Source of the DNA: Myroides marinus
GTDB lineage: Bacteria > Bacteroidota > Bacteroidia > Flavobacteriales > Flavobacteriaceae
Direction: 5' to 3'
Assembly (NCBI RefSeq): GCF_900109075.1
Contig: NZ_FNYS01000007.1
Span: 62,001 to 126,000, forward strand
DNA length: 64,000 nucleotides
Positions 35,770 to 42,682 of this stretch are shown here, in pieces. Positions within the stretch are counted from its first letter, which is position 1; every line of letters starts with the position of its first letter. The notes below the pieces were generated by a model, which ran no database searches, was not told where the DNA came from, and was given only the letters and a program-made list of their open reading frames with translations. The translations under genes and the position numbers were made by a program.

Positions 35770-36387
35770 CTATTCTGTTATATAATCAGGCACATCCATA
35801 TCCTTAAACTGAGATAGCTTTGGAAGAATAGAATTTTCCATTTTCACTCCTCTAAAATCACACTTAATAAATGTGGTATTAGTAAAATTACAATTAATAA
35901 ATTTCGAAGCTCTAAACTCTACATTCTTAAACACAGCATCAGTAAAATCACAATTATAAAACTTTGTTCTACGTCCACCATATTCATGCCCATAAGTACC
36001 TATACCTATCTTAGTACTAACAAAAGAACAATCTTCAAAAACTGTATCATCTGCATTAAATACTAACTTAGAATCTCTAAAATTACATTGTTTAATTATT
36101 GACTTATCTAATAGAGATCGATCAATTTTAGATTTAGTAAAATTGACTAATATCCATTCACTTTCAAATGTTGGAATTTCAATAATAGAATATGATAAAT
36201 CAACATTATATAATTTAGAGTGAGCTAGCGATGGATGGTCTACTAGTTTCGAATGATTTTCTAAATGAATACCAGCTAAATCAACATCTCTTAAATCAGT
36301 TATATTTTTATGATGCAGTGATTCTATTTCTTTCTGAAGAGTATTGGTAAACTCCACATCTTTCCATCTATCTTTTAATTTTTTCAT
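35770..36387 (-). CDS. Pentapeptide-repeat-like protein
   Basis: The 205-residue protein contains degenerate pentapeptide-type repeats. They run from about residue 30 (LRDVDLAGIHLENHS) through ILVNFTKSKIDRSLL and CNFRDSKLVFN to FYNCDFTDAVFKNVEFRAS and CNFTNTTFIKCDFRGVKM. The A(D/N)LXX pattern with Phe or Leu at the centre forms a right-handed quadrilateral beta-helix. No signal peptide is present, so it is probably cytoplasmic. Some pentapeptide proteins protect DNA gyrase (Qnr-like); nothing here allows that claim. It stands alone between two terminators. Confidence 0.82.
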   Translation of the reverse strand: MKKLKDRWKDVEFTNTLQKEIESLHHKNITDLRDVDLAGIHLENHSKLVDHPSLAHSKLYNVDLSYSIIEIPTFESEWILVNFTKSKIDRSLLDKSIIKQCNFRDSKLVFNADDTVFEDCSFVSTKIGIGTYGHEYGGRRTKFYNCDFTDAVFKNVEFRASKFINCNFTNTTFIKCDFRGVKMENSILPKLSQFKDMDVPDYITE

Positions 36388-36498
36388 ATTAAATATGCTA
36401 CTGGTATCGCATAGACTGCTAAACCATTGTATTTTTCAATATCTTTTCTTCTTGATATTCCACCAATGTCAAAGATAATGGAACTAGGTATAATAAAA

Positions 36499-36525
36499 AA
36501 GGGTGCCCATTAACTGAACACCCTT
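36499..36525 (-). terminator. Terminator of pepD
   Basis: AAGGGTG and CACCCTT form the stem around an internal region, with an A run giving T on the minus strand. Confidence 0.75.
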
Positions 36526-36547
36526 CATTTACAATCTAATTATTAGC

Positions 36548-38020
36548 TTATTTCTTCTCAGGAATCTGAGTTAAAATCTCTAATAAGAATTTCCAATATT
36601 TCTGTACTGAAGCGATATTAGCACGCTCTACAGGAGAGTGAGCTCCACGGATAGTAGGTCCAAAAGAAATCATATCCATATCAGGATAATTCGTTCCTAA
36701 GATACCACACTCTAATCCAGCGTGACATGCTACTACGTTTGGTTTCTCACCTATTTGCTTTTCGTAGATATCTACTAATACATCTAAGATTTCAGACTCA
36801 GAGTTAGGTGTCCATCCTGGGTAAGATCCAGAGAACTCTACTTCACATCCCATTAATTCAAATGCAGAACGCAGACTATTCGCTACATCGAATTTAGATG
36901 ATTCTACTGAAGAACGAGTTAAACACTTAACTACTAATTTACCTTCTCCTAAATCTACTTTAGCGATATTGTTAGAAGCTTCTACTAAATCGTCAAAGTC
37001 AGGACTCATACGGAATACACCATTATGAGCAGTGTACATAGATCTCACGAAGAAGTACTGAGCCATAGATGGCATTACTTTCTTAGGAGTTTCAGCAGCT
37101 TCTAATTTTTCGAATACTACTTCGAAGTTAGGATCTACAGTATGTAACTCAGCTTTAATCTCATCAACGATAGAAGTCATATCAAATACGAATGCCTCGT
37201 CAAAAGTACTTGCGATAATTACCTCAGCAACACTTTCTCTAGGAATAGCATTTCTTAAACTTCCACCTTTTATCTTAGCAATCTGTAATCCGAAGTTATC
37301 AAAAGCGTCAAATAACAATCTGTTCATGATCTTATTTGCATTTCCTAATCCTTTGTGGATATCCATACCAGAGTGACCTCCGTTAAGACCTTTTACAGTA
37401 ATTCTATATCCTACAGATCCCTCTGGAGTATCTTCTTCATCATATTCAGCAGATGCAGTTACATCTACACCACCAGCACATCCGATATCGATTTCATCAT
37501 CTTCTTCTGTATCTAAGTTTAAAAGGATCTCCCCTTCTAACATTCCACCTTGAAGACCTTTAGCACCTGTCATTCCAGTTTCTTCATCGATTGTGAACAA
37601 TGCTTCGATAGCAGGGTGAGGAATTTCATTACTTTCTAAGATAGCCATAATAGACGCTACACCAATACCATTATCAGCACCTAATGTAGTTCCTCTAGCT
37701 CTAACCCATCCATCCTCAACATACATATCAATTCCTTGAGTGTCAAAGTCAAATACGGTATCATTATTTTTTTGGTGAACCATGTCTAAGTGTGATTGCA
37801 TCACAATAGTCTTTCTGTTCTCCATTCCTTTAGTAGCAGGTTTTTTGATAATCACGTTACCTACTTCATCTTTTATAGTTTCTAAACCTAAAGACTTACC
37901 AAAGTTCATCATGAACTCAATCACACGCTCTTCTTTCTTAGAAGGACGTGGTACTGCGTTTAGATCAGCGAACTTGTTCCATAAGTTCTTAGGTTCTAAT
38001 CCTCTAACTTCTTGACTCAT
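36548..38020 (-). CDS. pepD: Aminoacyl-histidine dipeptidase (Xaa-His dipeptidase), M20 family
   Basis: The 490-residue zinc peptidase matches PepD: VVMQSHLDMVHQK-like metal site near residue 77 (MQSHLDMVHQ), TTLGADNGIGVASIMAILES near 115, the catalytic Glu in TIDEETGMTGAKGL near 150, NLDTEEDDEIDIGCAGG near 176, and the C-terminal SFGPTIRGAHSPVER. It hydrolyses dipeptides such as carnosine in the cytoplasm. A TAAATTTG box at 38056-38063 (minus strand) lies 35 bases before the ATG. Confidence 0.95.
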   Translation of the reverse strand: MSQEVRGLEPKNLWNKFADLNAVPRPSKKEERVIEFMMNFGKSLGLETIKDEVGNVIIKKPATKGMENRKTIVMQSHLDMVHQKNNDTVFDFDTQGIDMYVEDGWVRARGTTLGADNGIGVASIMAILESNEIPHPAIEALFTIDEETGMTGAKGLQGGMLEGEILLNLDTEEDDEIDIGCAGGVDVTASAEYDEEDTPEGSVGYRITVKGLNGGHSGMDIHKGLGNANKIMNRLLFDAFDNFGLQIAKIKGGSLRNAIPRESVAEVIIASTFDEAFVFDMTSIVDEIKAELHTVDPNFEVVFEKLEAAETPKKVMPSMAQYFFVRSMYTAHNGVFRMSPDFDDLVEASNNIAKVDLGEGKLVVKCLTRSSVESSKFDVANSLRSAFELMGCEVEFSGSYPGWTPNSESEILDVLVDIYEKQIGEKPNVVACHAGLECGILGTNYPDMDMISFGPTIRGAHSPVERANIASVQKYWKFLLEILTQIPEKK

Positions 38021-38055
38021 ATTCTTAATCTCTTTAATTATTCAAAATATTCCTT

Positions 38056-38063
38056 CAAATTTA
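38056..38063 (-). promoter_or_regulatory. -7 promoter box of pepD
   Basis: TAAATTTG on the minus strand, matching TAnnTTTG. Confidence 0.68.
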
Positions 38064-38249
38064 GGACATTCTAAATAAATACAAGGCTATTCCCTAATAA
38101 AAAAGAATTAAATCAAAAACTATCTCCTTTACCACTTTTCAATTTACCCACTTATCTTTAGCATAGTCAACAATTTAGCCTTCTTCCTGAATTTATTCAT
38201 AAAATAACCAACACTGTAATCACAGTGAATTAACTAATAAAAACGGCTT

Positions 38250-38350
38250 AATCTTGCGAAGCACTCTATATAGGTAAACTATTTAACTATAATAATCTTG
38301 CGAAGCACTCTATATAGGTAAACTATTTAACTATAATAATCTTGCGAAGC
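38250..38350 (+). repeat. 44-bp tandem repeat at the head of composite element copy 1
   Basis: Two identical 44-bp units start at 38250 and 38294 (AATCTTGCGAAGCACTCTAT...). A third starts at 38338 and diverges after AATCTTGCGAAGC. The same CTTGCGAAGC unit, in degenerate 42-43-bp tandem form, heads the other two copies of the element. Confidence 0.93.
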
Positions 38351-38527
38351 GACAAGACGGCCTTAATGGATAAACGAGCATCAATAGATGCAAATTCTAA
38401 AGAACTAAACAGTGTCTGAGCGCAGCGAGTTTGTTTAGTTCTAAGAATTTGTGTCGTAATTGATCGTTTAGGAATTACAGCCTTGATTTTTTTGCTTTAC
38501 TTTTTTGATCAAGCAAAAAAGTAAAAG
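38250..38527 (+). repeat. Dispersed composite intergenic element, copy 1 (long form)
   Basis: Parts in order are tandem 44-bp units, then GGC at 38359 opening a long imperfect hairpin that closes with GCC at 38482, then a tail hairpin. In the long hairpin TAAACGA pairs with TCGTTTA, TCAAT with ATTGA and, further in, AAGAACTAAAC with GTTTAGTTCT. The apical loop carries AGTGTCTGAGCGCAGCGAG. In the tail, CTTTACTTTTTTG (38495-38507) pairs with CAAAAAAGTAAAAG (38514-38527) around ATCAAG. No open frame crosses it. It fills the gap between pepD and the CI-like gene. Confidence 0.85.
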
Positions 38528-38663
38528 ATAAAAAGCAATAGAGTGTAAAGATTTTCTTACAATATTATAAGATTAAAGAAATAATGTGTAGAATAAGACA
38601 CTCTCATAGAAAAGTCATTTCACACGAGTTGTAGAAGTACTTCTCTAAATCTGGGTGAAATAA

Positions 38664-38696
38664 AAGAAGGGCTTTCGCAATACGAAAGCCCTTCTT
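38664..38696 (-). terminator. Terminator of the CI-like regulator gene
   Basis: A perfect 14-bp stem AAGAAGGGCTTTCG around CAATA lies 16 bases beyond the stop. Confidence 0.85.
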
Positions 38697-38711
38697 CATA
38701 AAATATAAAAA

Positions 38712-39344
38712 CTATGAAAGATTCTTAATATTACCAAGGAATGCACCTCTTACACAGAATATCTCTCTAACATCCTCTGGTCTCACCACGATATTCTCAT
38801 ACGTCTCATTATCACAGATAAATGCTAGATCACCTGTCTCTGTGTAACGTTTAAAACGATAGCACAATACTCCTTTACCTTCTATCACAACCACATAAAT
38901 ACCCCATGGTTTGATCTCTTCTAGGTCTATTTTCTTTGTTAACACATAAGAAGACACTTTTACAGTTGGGTACATATTATCAGCTGAAATCTGAAATGCT
39001 GTATCTACCTCTTCTTCTGTAGGGAATACAAAACTAGGTGATGTAGCCCATGTTCTCTCTGGGTTTAAGAAATATTCAAAATGATGATCTACTGATATCA
39101 TCTTTACTTTTCTCTTTTGTAAGTCAGTATTAAAAACTTTATGTGTGTTAGAAAAGAATAATTCATTTAAATCAATCTTATGTTCCTTACATAAATTCAT
39201 AATCTTTTCATACTGTAAAGTTTCTCTTGACTTCCATGACGAAACTGTATTTGGTTTTACTTCTAGAATATTAGCCAATTCTAAATCTGTTTTAATACCT
39301 AATAACTGTTTCAACTTTTTGATTACACTTTCACTATTTTTCAT
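38712..39344 (-). CDS. CI-repressor-like regulator with a non-cleavable S24-like domain
   Basis: The 210-residue protein has an N-terminal helix-turn-helix of the phage CI repressor type (VIKKLKQLLGIKTDLELANI, then VKPNTVSSWKSRE, residues 7-40). Its C-terminal domain has the LexA/S24 fold (FQISADNMYPTVKVSSYVLT, then GIYVVVIEGKGVLCYRFKR). In cleavable LexA/CI proteins the nucleophile is the Ser of a DSMxPT motif; here the motif reads DNMYPT, so Ser is replaced by Asn and self-cleavage is unlikely. A host regulator that senses a ligand by its S24-like domain is plausible. No phage genes are nearby. Confidence 0.82.
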   Translation of the reverse strand: MKNSESVIKKLKQLLGIKTDLELANILEVKPNTVSSWKSRETLQYEKIMNLCKEHKIDLNELFFSNTHKVFNTDLQKRKVKMISVDHHFEYFLNPERTWATSPSFVFPTEEEVDTAFQISADNMYPTVKVSSYVLTKKIDLEEIKPWGIYVVVIEGKGVLCYRFKRYTETGDLAFICDNETYENIVVRPEDVREIFCVRGAFLGNIKNLS

Positions 39345-40215
39345 ACTTGCTCATTTTTTTTTAATTCGACTATTCTTTACTACTTTATTCGCATATTGAC
39401 AATAAAACAACTATTGTGCCAATAATTAAAAAGTAATTATTTTTTTTCAAAACAAACTGTGTTTTTTCATCCTTAAAAAAACACAACCACCTAAATAACA
39501 ATAAATTAAATACTTAAAAAAACTTATAACAGAAAGTTACAAAAACAAATAATTCACCGTCTTTTTAAAGAAAGTACAGTGAAGTTATCTCCTTATTATA
39601 TTCACAAATAAGGCAGGCGTATCAATATTGACTATTGCACTATTCCTATTTCATAGAAATAAATCATATCACTGATTTAACACAATGTTATACCTGAATT
39701 CTCCTCCATATTAGCCTACTGGACTTGATAAAACATTCTAACAATTATAATTTAAACCTCCTATTCATAGCTATTTAGAGGCCACTTAACAACACTAACT
39801 CTACAGGTAAAAACTTACTACTCTAGAATTAAAACTTTCTCCCTACAAACATAAAATAATCATCAACACACTATACATAAGCATTATATTTTCAATAAAA
39901 ACAACATATTATCGGTTTTTAATCAATAAAAAACTATAATTTAACGCAGAAGCCTTATTCACATATTCCTTATAAAAATCAAATAAAACACATCTAACTA
40001 ATCTTTACATTAAAAAAAACTACCAATTGCGATTATCACAATTCTTGTTTTTTACCTACCTAGCTATAATCTCAATTAGTGACTTAATCACAATAAGCTA
40101 ATTTATTACTCTTCTTTCAGCTTAAATTCTCTTATAATTTCCTCCTAAACAACAAAATATGACTTGAAGACGTCTAATTCCCTTCAATAAGTAGTTTTTA
40201 TCACGAAATATAACA
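39345..40215. other. Long AT-rich gene-free region
   Basis: No credible coding frame, tRNA or repeat was found in this stretch between the CI-like regulator and the AraC-type regulator. A short hairpin (CCTTATT at 39591-39597 with AATAAGG at 39607-39613) is the only local structure I noted. The size, about 1.1 kb with the following segment, is unusual for this otherwise compact window. Confidence 0.5.
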
Positions 40216-40455
40216 TACAAAAAAAGAGGACAGTCTCCCGACGTCCTCTTACAAGTACAAATACCCCCAGATTCTGCATTAGCTCAATACTACGAGCTAA
40301 TTCTACTTTATATCTCTATCACTTCTTCTAAAACCATACTATAGTATGTTTTTTTCATAAGTTCAGAGCTATTTTGTATAATTCACTCTCGTTTATCGGT
40401 CTATCGCATACTCTGGGGAAAAAAAATACTATGCACTCTCACCTGCATAGCGCAT
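40216..40455 (-). other. Structured non-coding segment downstream of the HMA-AraC gene
   Basis: Several hairpins are clustered: CTATGCA/TGCATAG (40429-40450), palindrome CATACTATAGTATG (40335-40348), TTAGCTC/GAGCTAA (about 40282-40303), and a long-range CCCCAGA (40265-40271) with TCTGGGG (40412-40418). A terminator (40224-40250) closes the segment on the minus strand. It could be a structured 3'-UTR or a small RNA. Confidence 0.45.
40224..40250 (-). terminator. Distal terminator of the metal-efflux operon
   Basis: AAGAGGAC pairs with GTCCTCTT around an 11-base loop; a run of A on + gives T on the minus strand. It lies about 210 bases beyond the last stop. Confidence 0.75.
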
Positions 40456-40459
40456 CAAA

Positions 40460-41035
40460 CTAAGTAATAATCTTATCAATATAATTTCTATTATAATTCT
40501 GTTCTTTTTTATACTGAGATGGAGACACACCCATTACACTTTTAAACTGTTTGCTCAGATGACTTAAATCATTATAATACATCTTACTAGCGATCTCTAA
40601 TAAGGTCATTTCGCCATAAGAGATATATTCCTTCACGCGTTCTATACGTTGATAGATATAATACTTTTCGATAGTTATAGACTCTCTTTCAGAAAATATC
40701 TTACTTGCATAACTGTAATCTATAGCTAGAGATTCTGATATCAAGTAAGATAGCTTTGTTGACAGCCTACTATCCTTTTGTACGATATCTATTATCAATT
40801 GTTTTATGTTCTCAATTAATATTTCTTGTTTTTCTATCAACAATTCAAAACCTAACTGTTTTAACCTTAATTCAAAACTCCTCAACGTTTGTTCATTTAA
40901 AGTGTACAATAAAGCTATTCTACCTAATTGTACCTTCGCTTCTAGTATTCCTAATTTCTTTAACTCTTGCTCTACTACTAAGACACATCTGTAACAAACC
41001 ATATTCTTAACGTGCAACACAACTGAGTACTCCAT
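40460..41035 (-). CDS. AraC-type regulator with N-terminal heavy-metal-associated-like domain
   Basis: Residues 1-75 resemble an HMA ferredoxin-like domain (SVVLHVKNMVCYRCVLVVEQ, with Cys-x-x-Cys at the usual metal-binding loop). Residues 90-180 form an AraC DNA-binding domain (IEKYYIYQRIERVKEYISYG, then MTLLEIASKMYYNDLSHLSK, ending GVSPSQYKKEQ). It would be a one-component metal-sensing regulator. It is the last gene of a metal-efflux operon, 56 bases after the His/Cys-rich lipoprotein gene, so it probably controls that operon. Cu(I) is the likeliest ligand but cannot be proven from sequence. Confidence 0.82.
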   Translation of the reverse strand: MEYSVVLHVKNMVCYRCVLVVEQELKKLGILEAKVQLGRIALLYTLNEQTLRSFELRLKQLGFELLIEKQEILIENIKQLIIDIVQKDSRLSTKLSYLISESLAIDYSYASKIFSERESITIEKYYIYQRIERVKEYISYGEMTLLEIASKMYYNDLSHLSKQFKSVMGVSPSQYKKEQNYNRNYIDKIIT

Positions 41036-41091
41036 ACATCACCTTTTTAAGTAGAGTGCCGATAGCTCGGCACTCTTAATTCTTCAATAGA

Positions 41092-41580
41092 TTAACCTTG
41101 TTTTCCTTCTGCTACAAACTTTTTGTAGTTATCTTCATTTTCGAAGTAAGCTACTTCTCCATTGTTTCCAATAATCACAATATAAGCAGTTGCCTTATCT
41201 ACAGATTTTAATGTATATGGATCTACTGCGGCACGTACAGCTGCATCTTGTGGAATTCTAGTCTTACACATTTCGCAACATCCGTAGTACATCTTTCCTT
41301 CTACCTCTACTTCTAGTTGTTTATTACCCATATAAGCATCATTCACCATACATACTAGGTCACTTGGTACAGCATCCCCTTTTTTATAGGTTCCACTAGC
41401 AGCCATAGCTGGAGTATCATTATGCATAGCATGCATATCGTGATTAGCGTGGTCTGCGTGGTTCTCTTGTGCTGGCGCAGCCTCTACTGTTTCTTTTTTA
41501 GCTTCTCCACAAGCGATAGTTAATAAACTTACCCCTACTACTGCTAAGCTTTTCATTCCAAATGTTCTCATAATCATCAT
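41092..41580 (-). CDS. His/Cys/Met-rich metal-binding lipoprotein
   Basis: The protein (162 residues from the first ATG; starts at 41580, 41577, 41571 or 41556 are all possible) has a lipobox (LLTIAC). A His/Met-rich stretch (HADHANHDMHAMH, near residues 41-53) follows, then a TRASH/YHS-like Cys cluster (DLVCMVNDAYMG and YYGCCEMCKTRIP). It is probably anchored in the outer or inner membrane facing the periplasm and binds copper or silver-like metals. It lies 6 bases after the RND adaptor gene and before the HMA-AraC regulator, supporting a metallochaperone or sensor role. Confidence 0.85.
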   Translation of the reverse strand: MMIMRTFGMKSLAVVGVSLLTIACGEAKKETVEAAPAQENHADHANHDMHAMHNDTPAMAASGTYKKGDAVPSDLVCMVNDAYMGNKQLEVEVEGKMYYGCCEMCKTRIPQDAAVRAAVDPYTLKSVDKATAYIVIIGNNGEVAYFENEDNYKKFVAEGKQG

Positions 41581-41586
41581 TTTTAA

Positions 41587-42678
41587 TTACATTAATTTTT
41601 GTTCATTCATTATTTCTTCAGTAGCCATTTTTAATATTTTGCTACCTGCTGTTAACTCACCTATTACTTCTATCATCATTCCATTTACACGCCCTTTAGC
41701 GACTTTGCGATGATAAGCTGTTCCATTCTTTACTTCTATCACATACATCCCAAGATTGCTATCTACTAATGCAGATTTAGGAACAAAGAAACTCGGCTCA
41801 GCCCCTTTCAAATTGACAGTTGCATCAGCAATCATATTAGGTTTTAGCAAATGCTCTGCATTGTTGATATCAGCCTGTATCTGCTCTGATCTAAGCTTTA
41901 AATCTAAACTTCCCGCTTTACGTGTTACTACTCCTGTAAACTCTTTTTGTGGTAGTGTACGCACTTTAAACTTCACTATATCTCCTTCTTTTACATAAGG
42001 TGTATTCGCTTCAGAAATAGATAAGTTTAATCTCAATGTTCTCGTATCTTCTACTGTCAATAAAGGTAGCTTACTCATCGGCCCTACATAAGCTCCCTTA
42101 TCCACTTGTCTATCGGTAACCACCCCATCAAAAGGAGCTCTGATAACTAAGTACTGATCTATATTTCTCGTCTCTTCATAAGCTGACTTAGCTGAAGCTA
42201 CTTGTGCTTTATCTGCTAACATTCTCGCTGTTACTTGCTCTAAATAGTCTGGTGCTATAGCTCCCTCTGTTTGATTAGCCTTCATCGTACGATCATAAGT
42301 AGCTTTAGTAGAAACATAGATTGCCTCTTGCGCTTTCCACTTAGACTGTGCAGAAGCTACCTGTGCTTGTATCTCTGGAGCATCTAATATCATTAGCACT
42401 TGTCCTTTCTTTACTACACTTCCGATGTCTACTTTTAGATCAGTCACATAACTGTTCACTTTAGCAAATATCTCTGTGCGTTGATCTGCTCTTAATTCTC
42501 CAGGTAATTGTAATGGCACATCAGGATTCATCAACTCTAAAGAGATTGTTTCCATCTTATTCATGGCCATATTCATTCCTCCTTTTTCGTCTTTCTTATC
42601 TGTTACTTCTGGAGATTTCTTATCTGCACATGCAGTTAATACTACAAGGCTAATTAGGGCTATATATATTCTTTTCAT
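41587..42678 (-). CDS. RND efflux periplasmic adaptor (CusB/HlyD-like lipoprotein)
   Basis: The 363-residue protein has a lipoprotein signal (MKRIYIALISLVVLTAC), then barrel-sandwich halves (VTDLKVDIGSVVKKGQVLMI near residue 80 and APFDGVVTDRQVDKGAYVGP near 185) around a helical hairpin, and a beta-barrel and membrane-proximal domain. It bridges the inner-membrane RND pump and TolC. I begin at ATG 42678; the upstream TTG at 42696 overlaps the end of the pump gene. No Met-rich Cu site like that of E. coli CusB is obvious, apart from MNMAMNKM near residue 38. Confidence 0.9.
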   Translation of the reverse strand: MKRIYIALISLVVLTACADKKSPEVTDKKDEKGGMNMAMNKMETISLELMNPDVPLQLPGELRADQRTEIFAKVNSYVTDLKVDIGSVVKKGQVLMILDAPEIQAQVASAQSKWKAQEAIYVSTKATYDRTMKANQTEGAIAPDYLEQVTARMLADKAQVASAKSAYEETRNIDQYLVIRAPFDGVVTDRQVDKGAYVGPMSKLPLLTVEDTRTLRLNLSISEANTPYVKEGDIVKFKVRTLPQKEFTGVVTRKAGSLDLKLRSEQIQADINNAEHLLKPNMIADATVNLKGAEPSFFVPKSALVDSNLGMYVIEVKNGTAYHRKVAKGRVNGMMIEVIGELTAGSKILKMATEEIMNEQKLM

Positions 42679-42682
42679 TTTC

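Noticed and set aside
38250..38350. Short tandem repeats as a possible CRISPR array
   Set aside because: The 44-bp units are contiguous with no unique spacers, there are only two full units, and no cas genes lie nearby.
38712..39344. CI-like gene as sign of a prophage
   Set aside because: No integrase, structural, replication or lysis gene lies in the surrounding 10 kb.
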